Source: Aurantimonas sp. 22II-16-19i (GTDB taxonomy: Bacteria; Pseudomonadota; Alphaproteobacteria; Rhizobiales; Rhizobiaceae). Taken from it: a stretch of 64,000 bases of DNA. Of this stretch, positions 1 to 8,118 are shown one piece after another (the stretch's first letter is position 1; each line of letters begins with the position of its first letter). The notes beneath the pieces are model-generated. The model searched no databases. It was not told the origin of the DNA and worked only from the letters and a program-made list of their open reading frames with translations. The stretch covers positions 1 through 64,000 of the forward strand of contig NZ_AQQS01000020.1 of NCBI RefSeq assembly GCF_002088275.1. Direction: 5' to 3'. The position numbers and the translations under genes are program-made.

Positions 1-69
1 GCCGAGGGTCGAGGCTTCCGGCGAGCGGCCCCACCGGTCCTGGAAGCGGACGACCGCGGCCTTTACCAT
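1..69 (-). CDS. Probable Mu-like phage portal protein, N-terminal fragment (runs off window)
   Basis: An open frame begins with ATG at 69 and runs leftward out of the window; only about 23 residues (MVKAAVVRFQDRWG...) are visible. It overlaps the end of the terminase gene by 7 bases, the coupling seen throughout this operon. In Mu-like phages the gene after the large terminase is the portal (Mu gp29, DUF935), so the call rests mainly on synteny. The visible sequence cannot confirm it. Confidence 0.5.
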   Translation of the reverse strand, partial: MVKAAVVRFQDRWGRSPEASTLG

Positions 70-1676
70 AGCGTTCTGTCCCCCGTATTGAGGCTCGTCC
101 CGCCGGTTGCGAAGCCGAGCCCGCCCGCCTGATCGAGAGCCGAGACGGGCGTGTAGCCATATTCCAGGACATCCGCCTTCGCGGCCTGATGGCCGAGGCA
201 GAGCGCGACGGCGAAGTCGCCGTGCCGCTGGCCGCCGTCGGCGCCCTTGGTGCGCGCATCGTTCGGCACCATGGGGATGCCGCGAACCATCTGGATCTGC
301 CGCAGGTCGCCCTTCAGGTCGACGTCGCGCGGGATGAGAAGCGTGCGGTCCTCGATCGCCGCCTTCATCGGCGGCATGTTATCCAGATACCAGGCCTGGC
401 TCAGCATCACCGCCTCGATCGCCAGCGCGCCGTAGCGCTGGATGGCGTATTCGGCGAGGAACTGGCCGTTGCCGCGGGCGTCGTGGCGGCCGTTGCCGAA
501 GCGAGGCAGGCGGTCGACGATCCAGAACAGCAGCTGCTCCTGCTGGCGGAACGGCACGTTGCGCAGCTCGACGACGAAAGGCACGCGCCGGACAAGATCG
601 CGCTGCTCGACCACAGGCACGAACACCGAAAGATCACCCGATCGCCCGAAGTCGAAGCCGTAGTGATGGCGCAGCCGCCGGTCGAGGGCGTCGAGATGCG
701 GCGCGACCGTCTGCTCGAGCCATGCCTGGACATAGGCAGCGCGCTCGTTGTCCGGCTTGAGTTCAAAACCGATGGGGCAGGAGAGACGAGAGACCGGCGC
801 GTCCGCCACCATCACCGCCTCGATCTGCGCCGAGGTGAGATAGACGCCGGAGCCTTGGGCGGGGATGCAGTCGAGTTCCTCGGCCGCGCCGTCGCCGTAG
901 AAGGCGCGGATCTCGGCACGGAACGTCGCCTCGGCTTCGGGCGACCATTCGCGGCTGCGGATCAGGCAGATGCGTTGATAGAGACCTTGCTCCAAGGCGT
1001 CGTCGAAGGTGCATCTTACGACGTTGCCTGGGCGGCGGCCTTCCCGGATCTCCTGGATCAGGAGGTTGTAGGGATTGTCGACACCGTTGTGCGTCGAGAT
1101 GACGAGCACCTTGCCGCCCCAGATGAGCAGCGCCATCGCCGCCTTCAGCAATTCCTCGGCATCGTCGTGAAAGGCGAACTCGTCCAGGATGACGTAGCCC
1201 TGACGGCCGCGAAGCGATCGGGGCTTCGACGACAGGGCGACGATCTCGAAGCCGGAGGCAAAGGAGATCCGGAACGCCTGAATGGCCCGATCTTCGCCCC
1301 GCTCGCCCTCCTCGAGGAAGAGGAACTCCTGCACGGTCGACGACACGCGGTTGAAGGCTCGCGCCCACATGGCGCAGGTGTCGATGAACTCCCGCGCCAT
1401 GTCGAGGTTGTAGCCGATATAGAGCGTGTCCATGCCGCCCGCGGTGCGCGTTGCGCCCGATGTGAGAACAGCATCAGCACCGACCCCCCAGGTGGCACCG
1501 ATACGGCGGCTCTTGTCGACGACGGTCAGGGCAAAGAGCGACGTCGAAGCGAGGATCTGCTGCTGGTAGGACAGGAGCACGTCGGGGACGTCGAGATCCT
1601 TCAGGACATCCGGCATCACGGCCAGCGCCTCCCGGCGGTGCCTTGCCCACTCCGCTTCGGTGACGGGTGCCGTCAT
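63..1676 (-). CDS. Phage terminase large subunit (Mu gp28-like)
   Basis: This 537-residue protein would be the motor and nuclease that packages phage DNA into heads. A Walker A-like segment (KSRRIGAT) lies at residues 55-62, a Walker B (VILDEF) at 161-166, and an acidic motif FDFGRSGD at 340-347 fits the first metal-binding Asp of the RNase H-like nuclease domain. Length and architecture match Mu-type large terminases. It starts 4 bases inside the end of the small-terminase gene and its own end overlaps the next gene, so it belongs to the late/packaging part of the minus-strand phage operon. No frameshift or missing key residue is seen. Confidence 0.93.
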   Translation of the reverse strand: MTAPVTEAEWARHRREALAVMPDVLKDLDVPDVLLSYQQQILASTSLFALTVVDKSRRIGATWGVGADAVLTSGATRTAGGMDTLYIGYNLDMAREFIDTCAMWARAFNRVSSTVQEFLFLEEGERGEDRAIQAFRISFASGFEIVALSSKPRSLRGRQGYVILDEFAFHDDAEELLKAAMALLIWGGKVLVISTHNGVDNPYNLLIQEIREGRRPGNVVRCTFDDALEQGLYQRICLIRSREWSPEAEATFRAEIRAFYGDGAAEELDCIPAQGSGVYLTSAQIEAVMVADAPVSRLSCPIGFELKPDNERAAYVQAWLEQTVAPHLDALDRRLRHHYGFDFGRSGDLSVFVPVVEQRDLVRRVPFVVELRNVPFRQQEQLLFWIVDRLPRFGNGRHDARGNGQFLAEYAIQRYGALAIEAVMLSQAWYLDNMPPMKAAIEDRTLLIPRDVDLKGDLRQIQMVRGIPMVPNDARTKGADGGQRHGDFAVALCLGHQAAKADVLEYGYTPVSALDQAGGLGFATGGTSLNTGDRTLW

Positions 1677-2230
1677 GTCTGGATTCCGAGGATCTTGCTC
1701 TTGATGTCGGCGACGGTCTCCTTGGAGAAGCCGCGCTCGGTCGACACGGCATCGATCGCGGCATTGGCCTTCTCGGTGAATTCCTTCTCGAACCCGCGGC
1801 GACCTTGCGTCGACAGCCCTTGCGCTGCCGCCAGGTCCTTCATCGCCCGCGCGATCTCCATGAAATCCTTCGGCACCAGATTTTCGCCCTTCTCGAGCAG
1901 CTTCAGGACGAGGTTCTTGATGACCTGCGCAATCGCCCTGACCATCTTGTCGTCATCCTCGGGACGCAGGTGATCGACCAGCGTGCTCGCGATCGCTCGC
2001 GTCCGCTCCAGATCTCGCGTCAGCTTTGCCAGTCGCACGGTGTGCCGGCTGAAGGCACCGCTGCTGATCGGGGCGATCCCCCGATCGGCGAGCCGCGAGT
2101 TGAACTCCTTGAGGATCGCCGCCTGCGTCATCGAGCGATCGCGCAGCTGCTCCATCGCCCAGTCGATGTCCGGATCGGCATCGTCAGGCAGGAGGTCGAT
2201 CGAGGAAAGGCGCCCGCGTCCTGTCGCCAT
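1673..2230 (-). CDS. Mu gp27-like protein (DUF3486), probable small terminase subunit
   Basis: This 185-residue protein has an N-terminal helix-turn-helix-like domain (about residues 8-60: LLPDDADPDIDWAMEQL... MTQAAILKEFNSRL ... PISSGAFSRH) characteristic of DUF3486, followed by a mainly helical, charged C-terminal half. In Mu-like phages this gene directly precedes the large terminase and is taken to recognise packaging DNA. It overlaps the terminase start by 4 bases (ATGA). A shorter relative of its N-terminal domain is encoded at 16707..17066. Confidence 0.85.
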   Translation of the reverse strand: MATGRGRLSSIDLLPDDADPDIDWAMEQLRDRSMTQAAILKEFNSRLADRGIAPISSGAFSRHTVRLAKLTRDLERTRAIASTLVDHLRPEDDDKMVRAIAQVIKNLVLKLLEKGENLVPKDFMEIARAMKDLAAAQGLSTQGRRGFEKEFTEKANAAIDAVSTERGFSKETVADIKSKILGIQT

Positions 2231-2240
2231 CGTAGCGTCC

Positions 2241-2537
2241 TCAGCGCCTGGACGGGCGCGCGATGCCCTCGATCGTGGTCACACGCTCGACGTGGCTCGC
2301 CCCGGCTTCGGTAATCTTGGCGATGACGAATTCGCCGACGCGGTCGAGCCGCACGGCGCCGAGATCCTCCATGACCCGAAGCTCGGTCCGCACCCATTCC
2401 TTGGTCTTGCGGTAGCCAAACGCTTTCAGCGTCGTCAGAAGCATCGTTTCGTTGAGGGTGTCGTCCGGCTGCTCGTGCAGTGCGCGCAACATGACGAGGC
2501 GGGCGTCCTGCCGCTGGTGTTCCGCATAGTCCATCAT
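2241..2537 (-). CDS. Mu gp26-like phage protein (VpaChn25_0724 family)
   Basis: This 98-residue protein (MMDYAEHQRQDARLVMLRAL...) has a winged-helix-like pattern: two helices, a segment ending KTKEWVRTELRVMEDLGAV, then a beta-wing. It fits the VpaChn25_0724/gp26 family found between the gp25 and gp27 homologues of Mu-like phages. Its ATG overlaps the stop of the gp25-like gene. Role unknown; the fold suggests DNA binding. Two adjacent ATGs (2537 and 2534) are possible; the first is taken because a GAGG lies just upstream. Confidence 0.75.
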   Translation of the reverse strand: MMDYAEHQRQDARLVMLRALHEQPDDTLNETMLLTTLKAFGYRKTKEWVRTELRVMEDLGAVRLDRVGEFVIAKITEAGASHVERVTTIEGIARPSRR

Positions 2538-3130
2538 CGACCCTCGATTCGCTTGGCGCTCTGCCCCATCAGGAAATCGTCGATCCGCCCGACGCTCGCC
2601 GCCAGCGGCCGCATCCCCTCCGACAACACCCGGATGTCGCCGCCCATCCTCTCGACGAGCGTCCGCAGATCGGAGACCTGATCGGCGCTCGGCGAATGCT
2701 TGATCGTTTCCTCGACCCGGCCGATCCGGTCGCGCAGCTGCTCGAAGGTTGCCTGATGGATCTGCGCCACCCGCAGCCGGTCCTCGCTGATCCGATCAAC
2801 CTGGCCCTCGATCTCGGCCCAGCGGTGGGCATCGCGCTCCAGCGCCATGACCCGGCCCTCGTTGCGCTGCGAGCGCTCGCCGGCCTCCTCAGCTTCCTTG
2901 CCGATCGTCCTCAGATCACGCACGATGCCGGACAGCTCGCCGAGGCTTGCCTTGAGCCCGTCGACGTCTTCCCGCTTGATCGCGGTCCGCTCCAGAGTCG
3001 AAAGGCGGCTGTCAAGCTTGTCGCTCTCTTCTTTCGACGCCCGTGAGCGAGCCGAATTGATCGTGAACACGAGGGCGGCGATCGCGACGAGCGGCGACAG
3101 CAGTCGAAGAGCGAGGTCATACCATTCCAT
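2534..3130 (-). CDS. Mu gp25-like protein (DUF2730), membrane anchor plus coiled coil
   Basis: The N-terminus (MEWYDLALRLLSPLVAIAAL) forms one transmembrane segment at about residues 8-27. The rest is long, charged helix with heptad-like spacing (RLSTLERT, RVMALERDA, LRDRIGRVEE), as in DUF2730 proteins. In Mu-like phages such a gene sits between the lysis genes and the gp26/gp27 pair; its function is not established. The ATG at 3130 is preceded by an in-frame TTG, and I chose the ATG. The end overlaps the next start by 4 bases. Confidence 0.75.
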   Translation of the reverse strand: MEWYDLALRLLSPLVAIAALVFTINSARSRASKEESDKLDSRLSTLERTAIKREDVDGLKASLGELSGIVRDLRTIGKEAEEAGERSQRNEGRVMALERDAHRWAEIEGQVDRISEDRLRVAQIHQATFEQLRDRIGRVEETIKHSPSADQVSDLRTLVERMGGDIRVLSEGMRPLAASVGRIDDFLMGQSAKRIEGR

Positions 3131-3145
3131 CAAAGCACGCGAGCG

Positions 3146-3778
3146 TCAGGAGACCTCGACCGCGCTGCGCCGTTCCGTCTCCGGATCGACCAGCCAGTCG
3201 GTAAGCCGCGCCTCGATCATCTCGGCGAGCCGGTGGTCGCCCTGGTCGGTGATCCCGAAATGCTTGAGCGCCCCGGGCAGCTTCTGCGCCGCATAGCCGG
3301 CGGCGATCCTGATGGCTTCGTTCTTCATTGCGATCGGAATGCCGCCGGCGGCGCGGTCCTTCAGCTTCTCCGCCGCGTAGTCGACGGCCTTGGTCAGTCC
3401 CTGGTCGACGATCTTGCCGACCTCGCCGTTGATCTGCCAGCCGGTCTTCTTGCGGAACAGCGCGAAGGCCCAGGCGGCGAGCGCCGAGAGGAAAGCCAGC
3501 ACCACCGGCACCAGGATTTCGATCATCGCCCCGGCAATCGGGCCGAGGTCGATCGGCGCTGGCGCAGCCGTCGCGACCTCGGCATGGGCGATGCCGGCGA
3601 GGACGAGGACCGCGAGGAGCGCGACCAGGCCGGCAAGGATCGCCCAGGACAGCCCGCCAGCGACGAGCCGCCAGAAGCGCGAGGCCGACAGGTCGACGGG
3701 GTCTGCGACGATCACCGTCGGCCGCGGGGCTGAAAGGAGCGCCCCGAGCAGGGGCGAGAGGAAAGCCAGAAAGCGCAT
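3146..3778 (-). CDS. Phage membrane protein, holin-like
   Basis: This 210-residue protein has three hydrophobic stretches: about residues 1-17, 37-60 (SWAILAGLVALLAVLVLAGI) and 78-103 (IAGAMIEILVPVVLAFL...). A soluble charged C-terminal half follows. It lies directly after the endolysin gene in transcription order, where Mu-like phages keep holin or spanin functions, so a role in lysis is likely but is inferred from position. The start at 3778 (MRFLAFLSPLLG) has an AAAGG-type ribosome binding site; a longer in-frame extension upstream has no membrane logic and is not used. Confidence 0.6.
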   Translation of the reverse strand: MRFLAFLSPLLGALLSAPRPTVIVADPVDLSASRFWRLVAGGLSWAILAGLVALLAVLVLAGIAHAEVATAAPAPIDLGPIAGAMIEILVPVVLAFLSALAAWAFALFRKKTGWQINGEVGKIVDQGLTKAVDYAAEKLKDRAAGGIPIAMKNEAIRIAAGYAAQKLPGALKHFGITDQGDHRLAEMIEARLTDWLVDPETERRSAVEVS

Positions 3779-3833
3779 GGGAGACCTTTCGAAGGCGGTT
3801 TGAAAGAGAGGCGAAGGGACCTGCGGGACGCGC

Positions 3834-4529
3834 CTAGCGCGTATCGCCGAGCGAACCGACCGAGGGAGCCGAGCCCTGCAGCGCCGGGTACTGCTTGATC
3901 GGATAGGTCTCCGGCCAACGGAAGGCGATGAACTTCGAGCGATCGAACGAAGACAGCGTGATCGCGTTCGACTGATTGCCGCCGAGCAGGATGATCTTCG
4001 ACCCGTTGACGCCAGCCACCGGCCCGACATGGCCGGAGCTCGCCGACCAGCGAATGACGCCGATCGCCCCGACGATCGCCGGAACCTTGATGCCGAAGGT
4101 CGCCCAGCCCTGCGCCCAGAACGGGTTCGACGGCAGCGGCTCGTCCGGCAGTGTCTTCGCGATCGCGCTTTCGATGGCATCGCCGCACCAGGGCAGCTTG
4201 GCCGGGTTGCCGAGATACTTGCCGATCTTGAGGAATTCGATCAGCGACTTGTTGTTGCGGGTCTCGTGCAGGCCCATCCGGCGGTGAAGCTCCGCCATCC
4301 ACGGCGGCATCGCCTCGATCGGGGGGACGCTATGCGTCCCGGTCGCCTCGGCAGGAGCGAGCTTCAGGGCCGTGACCGTCTCGCTGGTCGACGTACCCGT
4401 CACCCGGAGCCCGCGCGCTGCCTGAAACGCCTTCATCGCGGCGATCGAGTTCCGGCCCCAGTCGCCATCGACGGCGATGCGTGCGCCATGGGCGTTGAGC
4501 CGGGCCTGCAGCCATTTGATGAATGTCAT
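3834..4529 (-). CDS. Phage endolysin: peptidoglycan-binding domain plus TIGR02594/CHAP-like amidase
   Basis: This 231-residue lysis enzyme has an N-terminal peptidoglycan-binding repeat (about residues 4-50: WLQARLNAHG... VDGDWGRNSIAAMKAFQ). The catalytic domain follows and carries a Cys in LPWCGDAIE and a His in SGHVGPVAG, the expected Cys/His pair of NlpC/P60-CHAP-type hydrolases in the TIGR02594 family. No signal peptide is seen, so release would depend on a holin such as the 3146..3778 product. It stands between mor and the holin-like gene, the same place as Mu lys. Confidence 0.85.
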   Translation of the reverse strand: MTFIKWLQARLNAHGARIAVDGDWGRNSIAAMKAFQAARGLRVTGTSTSETVTALKLAPAEATGTHSVPPIEAMPPWMAELHRRMGLHETRNNKSLIEFLKIGKYLGNPAKLPWCGDAIESAIAKTLPDEPLPSNPFWAQGWATFGIKVPAIVGAIGVIRWSASSGHVGPVAGVNGSKIILLGGNQSNAITLSSFDRSKFIAFRWPETYPIKQYPALQGSAPSVGSLGDTR

Positions 4530-4615
4530 CGGATTGCCTCTCGCGGATGACGATGAGGCCCGACCATGCGGGATGGGACGGCGGAGTATCAGCCGGGACA
4601 TGTCCAGAGGGAGGG

Positions 4616-4999
4616 TCAGTTGCCGGGCGAGCCGAAGAGATCGGTCTGGCGCGGGTCGGCCTGGCGCCGGCGCGGCGGCCGGGCGGAGGGGCGTCGGCGA
4701 AACAGCTTCTCGACGCCGTTGACGCTGATTCCGAGCTTTCGGGCGATCTCGCGGTTGTTCAGATCAGCGGCGCGATAGTGTCTTGCCCGGAAGACGCGGG
4801 CAAGAGGGATCGAAATCTCGTCGCCGCCGAAGCGCTTGGCCAGCCGTCCGGCGACTTCGTCCCCGAGCTTCCCGGCGATCTCCGTGCCGGTCTCGCTCTT
4901 GGGCACGTAACGGCGCTCGCCGCCATAGGCCTCGACCAGGCGAATGAAGTCCTGAGGCCCGAGCAGCTCGATCAGCTCGTCTTCCAGCCGCTCGCTCAT
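4616..4999 (-). CDS. mor: Mor-type middle/late transcription activator
   Basis: This 127-residue protein resembles the Mor/C activators of Mu, which bind upstream of middle promoters and recruit RNA polymerase. The pattern is typical: an N-terminal dimerisation region (FIRLVEAYGGERRYVPK) and a C-terminal helix-turn-helix at about residues 81-101 (NNREIARKLGISVNGVEKLF). It starts 4 bases inside the methyltransferase gene end. Downstream genes (lysis, packaging) are its expected targets; about 85 bases before the endolysin gene could hold such a promoter, but I did not identify one. Confidence 0.85.
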   Translation of the reverse strand: MSERLEDELIELLGPQDFIRLVEAYGGERRYVPKSETGTEIAGKLGDEVAGRLAKRFGGDEISIPLARVFRARHYRAADLNNREIARKLGISVNGVEKLFRRRPSARPPRRRQADPRQTDLFGSPGN

Positions 5000-5676
5000 A
5001 CGACCTCGCTTTCGGCGGGCCATCCGAACAGATCGATGTCGCGCTGAAAGGTCAGGCGCGAGCGGCAGGGGCGGATCCACTTGTTGAGGGGATCTGTGAC
5101 CGCCCGGTCGAGCCGCCAGATCAGCCAGCAATAGGCCGTGAAGGTGCCGCCGTCCGGCTCCCAGCGCCCCTTGTGGCAGGGCGCCCGCTCGACGAACTGG
5201 GCGATCGTGTGCGGCGGATTGGTCTCGTAGACGAAGCGATGGCGGTTGATCCCGTCGAGCTTCACCGTCGGCATGTAGATCGCGACGCCGGTCCTCGCCC
5301 GCGCAAGCGCCCGGCGCAAGAAGGCGAGGAGCTTCATCCCGAAGGGCGGATTGGTGATGATCCAGTCGGGCCGGTCGATCCCGTCCCAGGTCTCTGGCTC
5401 CAGGAAGTCGCGCAGAGCGAAGTCGCCGCCGAGCCGATAGCCGTGATCATAGACGTCGCTGGCCCGGACCGTCCCGAAGACCTCCTGGAGCACATAGACC
5501 ATGTGGCCCTCGCCGCAGGCGGGCTCCTCGACGCTGAGGTCCCGAAACGGCTTCGTGCCGAGGATCTCCGCGAACAGCGCCCGGGTCGCCCAGGGCGGCG
5601 TCGGGAAGTAGTCGAGCGAATCCGCCGCCTCGAGGCGCGGGCCGCCCACCGAGCGAGGGATCGCCGCCTGCGTCAT
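4996..5676 (-). CDS. Phage DNA N6-adenine methyltransferase-like protein
   Basis: This 226-residue protein has the SAM-binding motif I (EEPACGEG, residues 50-57) and the amino-methyltransferase catalytic motif NPPF (109-112). The N-terminal DYFPTPPWAT segment is common in phage Dam-like enzymes. It would methylate adenine in DNA, perhaps protecting phage DNA from restriction. It overlaps both neighbours by about 4 bases between gemA-side small genes and mor. The recognition sequence cannot be read from the sequence. Confidence 0.8.
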   Translation of the reverse strand: MTQAAIPRSVGGPRLEAADSLDYFPTPPWATRALFAEILGTKPFRDLSVEEPACGEGHMVYVLQEVFGTVRASDVYDHGYRLGGDFALRDFLEPETWDGIDRPDWIITNPPFGMKLLAFLRRALARARTGVAIYMPTVKLDGINRHRFVYETNPPHTIAQFVERAPCHKGRWEPDGGTFTAYCWLIWRLDRAVTDPLNKWIRPCRSRLTFQRDIDLFGWPAESEVV

Positions 5677-5900
5677 GCGAAGCGCAGACCCTTCGAAGTC
5701 AGGATGATCCTGTCCTTCGGATCGTCAGGATTGGTGTAGACGAACCGCCCGGTCCAGCTACCGTCCTTGCGCTCCCACAAGCGGGTGGGGCTTTGCAGGT
5801 GGTATCCGGCGACGAGCCCCGCGAACTCCAGCTGCGCGGCGATCGGCGCGGCCTTGGTCTCAGGCAGGTCGACGATGCGGAGCTTGCGACGGCGTGCCAT
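5673..5900 (-). CDS. Small phage protein, unknown function
   Basis: This 75-residue basic-then-polar protein starts MARRRKLRIVDLPETK and contains WTGRFVYTNPDDPKDRIILTS. I do not recognise a family. It is tightly coupled: its start touches the end of the gemA-like gene, and its stop overlaps the methyltransferase start. Translational coupling and a clear start after an AGG-rich stretch support it being real. Confidence 0.6.
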   Translation of the reverse strand: MARRRKLRIVDLPETKAAPIAAQLEFAGLVAGYHLQSPTRLWERKDGSWTGRFVYTNPDDPKDRIILTSKGLRFA

Positions 5901-6541
5901 CAGACACCTGCCTTGCCGGCGCGGATCCGCTTTCCGAATTCGTTCATCACCGTGATCCATTCGGCGTCTGTCGGTTTTTCCGAGATCACCGGACGCTGCA
6001 AGACGCGCGAAACCTCGTGCCAGAATCCAGACATGTTCTCGTCGTCAGGGTTCGACTTGCGATACTGCGCGCGGGCGACCTTGTAGCCGTCCTGCGCGAC
6101 GAAGCCTCTCCAAAGCCCCCGAGGCACCAACCACTCGACGCCCTCGCGGGCGCACCAGCTCTTCAGGGCCTCGATGATCGCTCGGCCGTCTGCCGCATCG
6201 AGGATCCACTCGGTGCGCTCGATCCCGGTCTGCCGGTTCACGAAGGCGAGCAGTGCGGAGTCGCGCCGGTCCTCGACTGCGCCAAGGTTCCACAGGTCTT
6301 TCCACAGCGCCTGCGCCTTCTTTGCGTAGGGGCCGGACAGGGGCCTCGCCGCCTTTCCGCGCCTCGTCGAAGCTGGCTTGAACCCCTGCCGCACGAACTC
6401 GTCGATCACCGCCTGGCGCTCGCGCTCGCTCATGTCCTTCGACGAGCGTTTGCCCGTCACCCGGACGAGCACGGCCCGATAGGTGTCGTCGTCGAGGCCG
6501 AGCTCGCGCTTGGCGACGTGCATCTTCGCCAGCGCGGTCAC
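5900..6541 (-). CDS. gemA: GemA-like regulatory protein (Mu gp16 / DUF1018)
   Basis: This 213-residue protein has the DUF1018 pattern (AKMHVAKRELGLDDDTYRAVLVRVTGKRSSKDMSERER and a C-terminal LKSWCAREG region). In Mu, gp16/GemA affects host supercoiling and gene expression and lies just before mor, as here. The best start is GTG at 6541 (VTALAKMHVAK), preceded by GAGAGGATGC; no ATG fits the conserved N-terminus. It overlaps the next upstream gene by 4 bases. Confidence 0.85.
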   Translation of the reverse strand: MTALAKMHVAKRELGLDDDTYRAVLVRVTGKRSSKDMSERERQAVIDEFVRQGFKPASTRRGKAARPLSGPYAKKAQALWKDLWNLGAVEDRRDSALLAFVNRQTGIERTEWILDAADGRAIIEALKSWCAREGVEWLVPRGLWRGFVAQDGYKVARAQYRKSNPDDENMSGFWHEVSRVLQRPVISEKPTDAEWITVMNEFGKRIRAGKAGV

Positions 6542-6738
6542 GCATCCTCTCCCTTCGCCTTGCCTGCGAAGGCGACGTTCACCTCGAAACGATCGTCGTC
6601 GACCTCGAAGAACCACTTTGCCCGTGCTCCCGGCACGGCCACATCGAGCTTGCGGACCCTCTCGGCCATCTCGACGATCTTGCCCGCGATGTTGAACGCG
6701 TCATCGACACTGAGGTCGGAATCGAAGGGGTCGCTCAT
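6538..6738 (-). CDS. Small acidic phage protein, unknown function
   Basis: This 66-residue protein (MSDPFDSDLSVDDAFNIAGKIVEMAERV...) has an acidic N-terminus and a strand-rich C-terminus (KWFFEVDDDRFEVNVAF). It overlaps both neighbours by 4 bases. No family recognised. Confidence 0.6.
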   Translation of the reverse strand: MSDPFDSDLSVDDAFNIAGKIVEMAERVRKLDVAVPGARAKWFFEVDDDRFEVNVAFAGKAKGEDA

Positions 6739-7253
6739 CTCACACCTATCGCGTCGAGCTCAGCCGCGATCGGCGACGGAGCCTCAGGAGCTTCGGGAAC
6801 TGCGGAGACTGGCGCCCAGCGGATCAGCACGCCGACGAACCAGCCCGCGGGCTGTTCGGGATCGGCATGCGTCTGGGTCCAGAACAGCTTCATCGAGCGC
6901 CAGCCGGCAAAGCCGTCGGCCTCGGCGAACCGATCCCTGTCGATGATCTCCTTGGCCTCAAATTGCGGGCCTTCGTCGAAGGAGATTGGGAACGTGCGTT
7001 CGTGATCGGCGCCGACGGCCGCCGAGATATGGCCGACGACGATCCGCTCATCTTCCACCGAGATCGCGATCGGATCGACCGAGAGGCACCGCCTACGGCC
7101 GATCAGCCGGCAGTGCCGGGTGCGCATGCCCTGGTAGAGCTGTAGCTCCTCGCCATACCGGGCATGACGCTTGCGCAGCCCCCGGATCGTCTGCCGCTTC
7201 TCGTCGGCCTCGATTGCGTCAACGAACCGCTTCTGGAAGGAATAGGCGACCAT
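6735..7253 (-). CDS. Phage protein resembling an ASCH-type domain
   Basis: This 172-residue protein begins MVAYSFQKRFVDAI... and contains KRQTIRGLRKRHARYGEELQLY near residues 19-40. That pattern is common in phage ASCH-domain-like proteins, which are predicted to bind RNA or modified nucleotides. The start at 7253 is chosen because the homology-like region begins there; an upstream in-frame extension overlaps the promoter region of the opposite-strand gene. The C-terminal tail (PVSAVPEAPEAPSPIA) is low-complexity. Family assignment is tentative. Confidence 0.55.
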   Translation of the reverse strand: MVAYSFQKRFVDAIEADEKRQTIRGLRKRHARYGEELQLYQGMRTRHCRLIGRRRCLSVDPIAISVEDERIVVGHISAAVGADHERTFPISFDEGPQFEAKEIIDRDRFAEADGFAGWRSMKLFWTQTHADPEQPAGWFVGVLIRWAPVSAVPEAPEAPSPIAAELDAIGVR

Positions 7254-7303
7254 CAAGCATGGCCTCCGGCAAAGGAGGCAGGGTGAGCCGAAGGGAGGCC
7301 GCG

Positions 7304-7840
7304 ATGGCAGATCCTGAGCCTGCATGTGTCCAGTTCGGCAACCACCGGATCGACGCGCGGCCCCACTTCATGCAGGTGATCGGCGACGGCAAAGTCATCC
7401 GACCAGAGCATTTCGAAGCCTTTATCCAATTCGCTGCGGACGTCTTCGAGAGCGGGGAAGAATTCACTTCCATTCGGCGACGAGTGCGCCTGTTTCCAAT
7501 GCTGACCGACCGTTGGCGAAATCGGACGTTGGAAGACATCGAAGATCGCCTCTCGCCTATGCTCAGGCTGGTTTACCGCGAAGGTCACCGTCTGAGCTTC
7601 GAAAGTCAGCACGCCATCGAGACCGAGCGGGGCCGCGCCCTGGTCGTTCGCTTCGTCCCCGGCGTTTGGGATCTCTGCGACGCCGCCGAGGCCGCGAAAG
7701 GCAAGCTCTTCGCCTGGCCGGACGCCCCGAAAATTCCCCTGAAGGGCTGCCGCAAGAGAGACTGCGGTTGCTCCTGGACGGGCACCAGCCGCGCAGAGCG
7801 CGATGCCTTTCTTGCGCAGCAGGGCAAACGCGAAAGCTGA
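7304..7840 (+). CDS. Opposite-strand cargo gene in prophage, unknown function
   Basis: A 178-residue protein is encoded against the direction of the surrounding phage operon. The ATG at 7304 follows a strong ribosome binding site (GGGAGG, 5 bases upstream). The protein has no signal peptide; it is mixed alpha/beta with a Cys-rich tail (KGCRKRDCGCSWTG, about residues 147-160). The minus-strand frames here do not continue the operon's coupled start/stop pattern, which supports the plus-strand reading. Local codon use is less extreme than in the neighbours. It looks like a phage moron; I do not recognise its family. Confidence 0.65.
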   Translation: MADPEPACVQFGNHRIDARPHFMQVIGDGKVIRPEHFEAFIQFAADVFESGEEFTSIRRRVRLFPMLTDRWRNRTLEDIEDRLSPMLRLVYREGHRLSFESQHAIETERGRALVVRFVPGVWDLCDAAEAAKGKLFAWPDAPKIPLKGCRKRDCGCSWTGTSRAERDAFLAQQGKRES

Positions 7841-7845
7841 AGCGC

Positions 7846-8118
7846 TCATCTCGTCACCCCATCCGTCAAAAGCGCCGCTGCGAGGATCCGCAGCGTGCCG
7901 GGCGCCGTCACCACCCGCTCGTCGCCGGCGAGTACCCGCCGGGCGATCTCGCGGGCCATCTCGGCGGTGAAGCTCTGCTCAACCGTCTGCACGTCGCTTC
8001 CAGTTTCGACTTTGCAGACGTGGCAGACGCCGCCCTCATCGACAGCCACCGCCCGGCTACCGCCGCCCTTGGCGAGCGGCACCGCGGCGATGATCCGGGC
8101 TTCCGGAAGGGCGGTCAT
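7846..8118 (-). CDS. Small phage protein, unknown function
   Basis: This 90-residue protein begins MTALPEARIIAAVPLAKGGG and has a CHVC pair near the middle (GGVCHVCKVETG) that could bind metal. Its start overlaps the previous gene end by 4 bases. It ends convergently with the plus-strand gene at 7304..7840, 5 bases apart, so the two transcripts collide here. No family recognised. Confidence 0.55.
   Translation of the reverse strand: MTALPEARIIAAVPLAKGGGSRAVAVDEGGVCHVCKVETGSDVQTVEQSFTAEMAREIARRVLAGDERVVTAPGTLRILAAALLTDGVTR

Noticed and set aside
189-1973. 594-codon plus-strand frame over the terminase genes
   Set aside because: It is antisense to two clear phage proteins and has no recognisable motif; it results from high third-position GC.
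4029-4550. 173-codon plus-strand frame over the endolysin
   Set aside because: Antisense to a well-supported endolysin; no motif.
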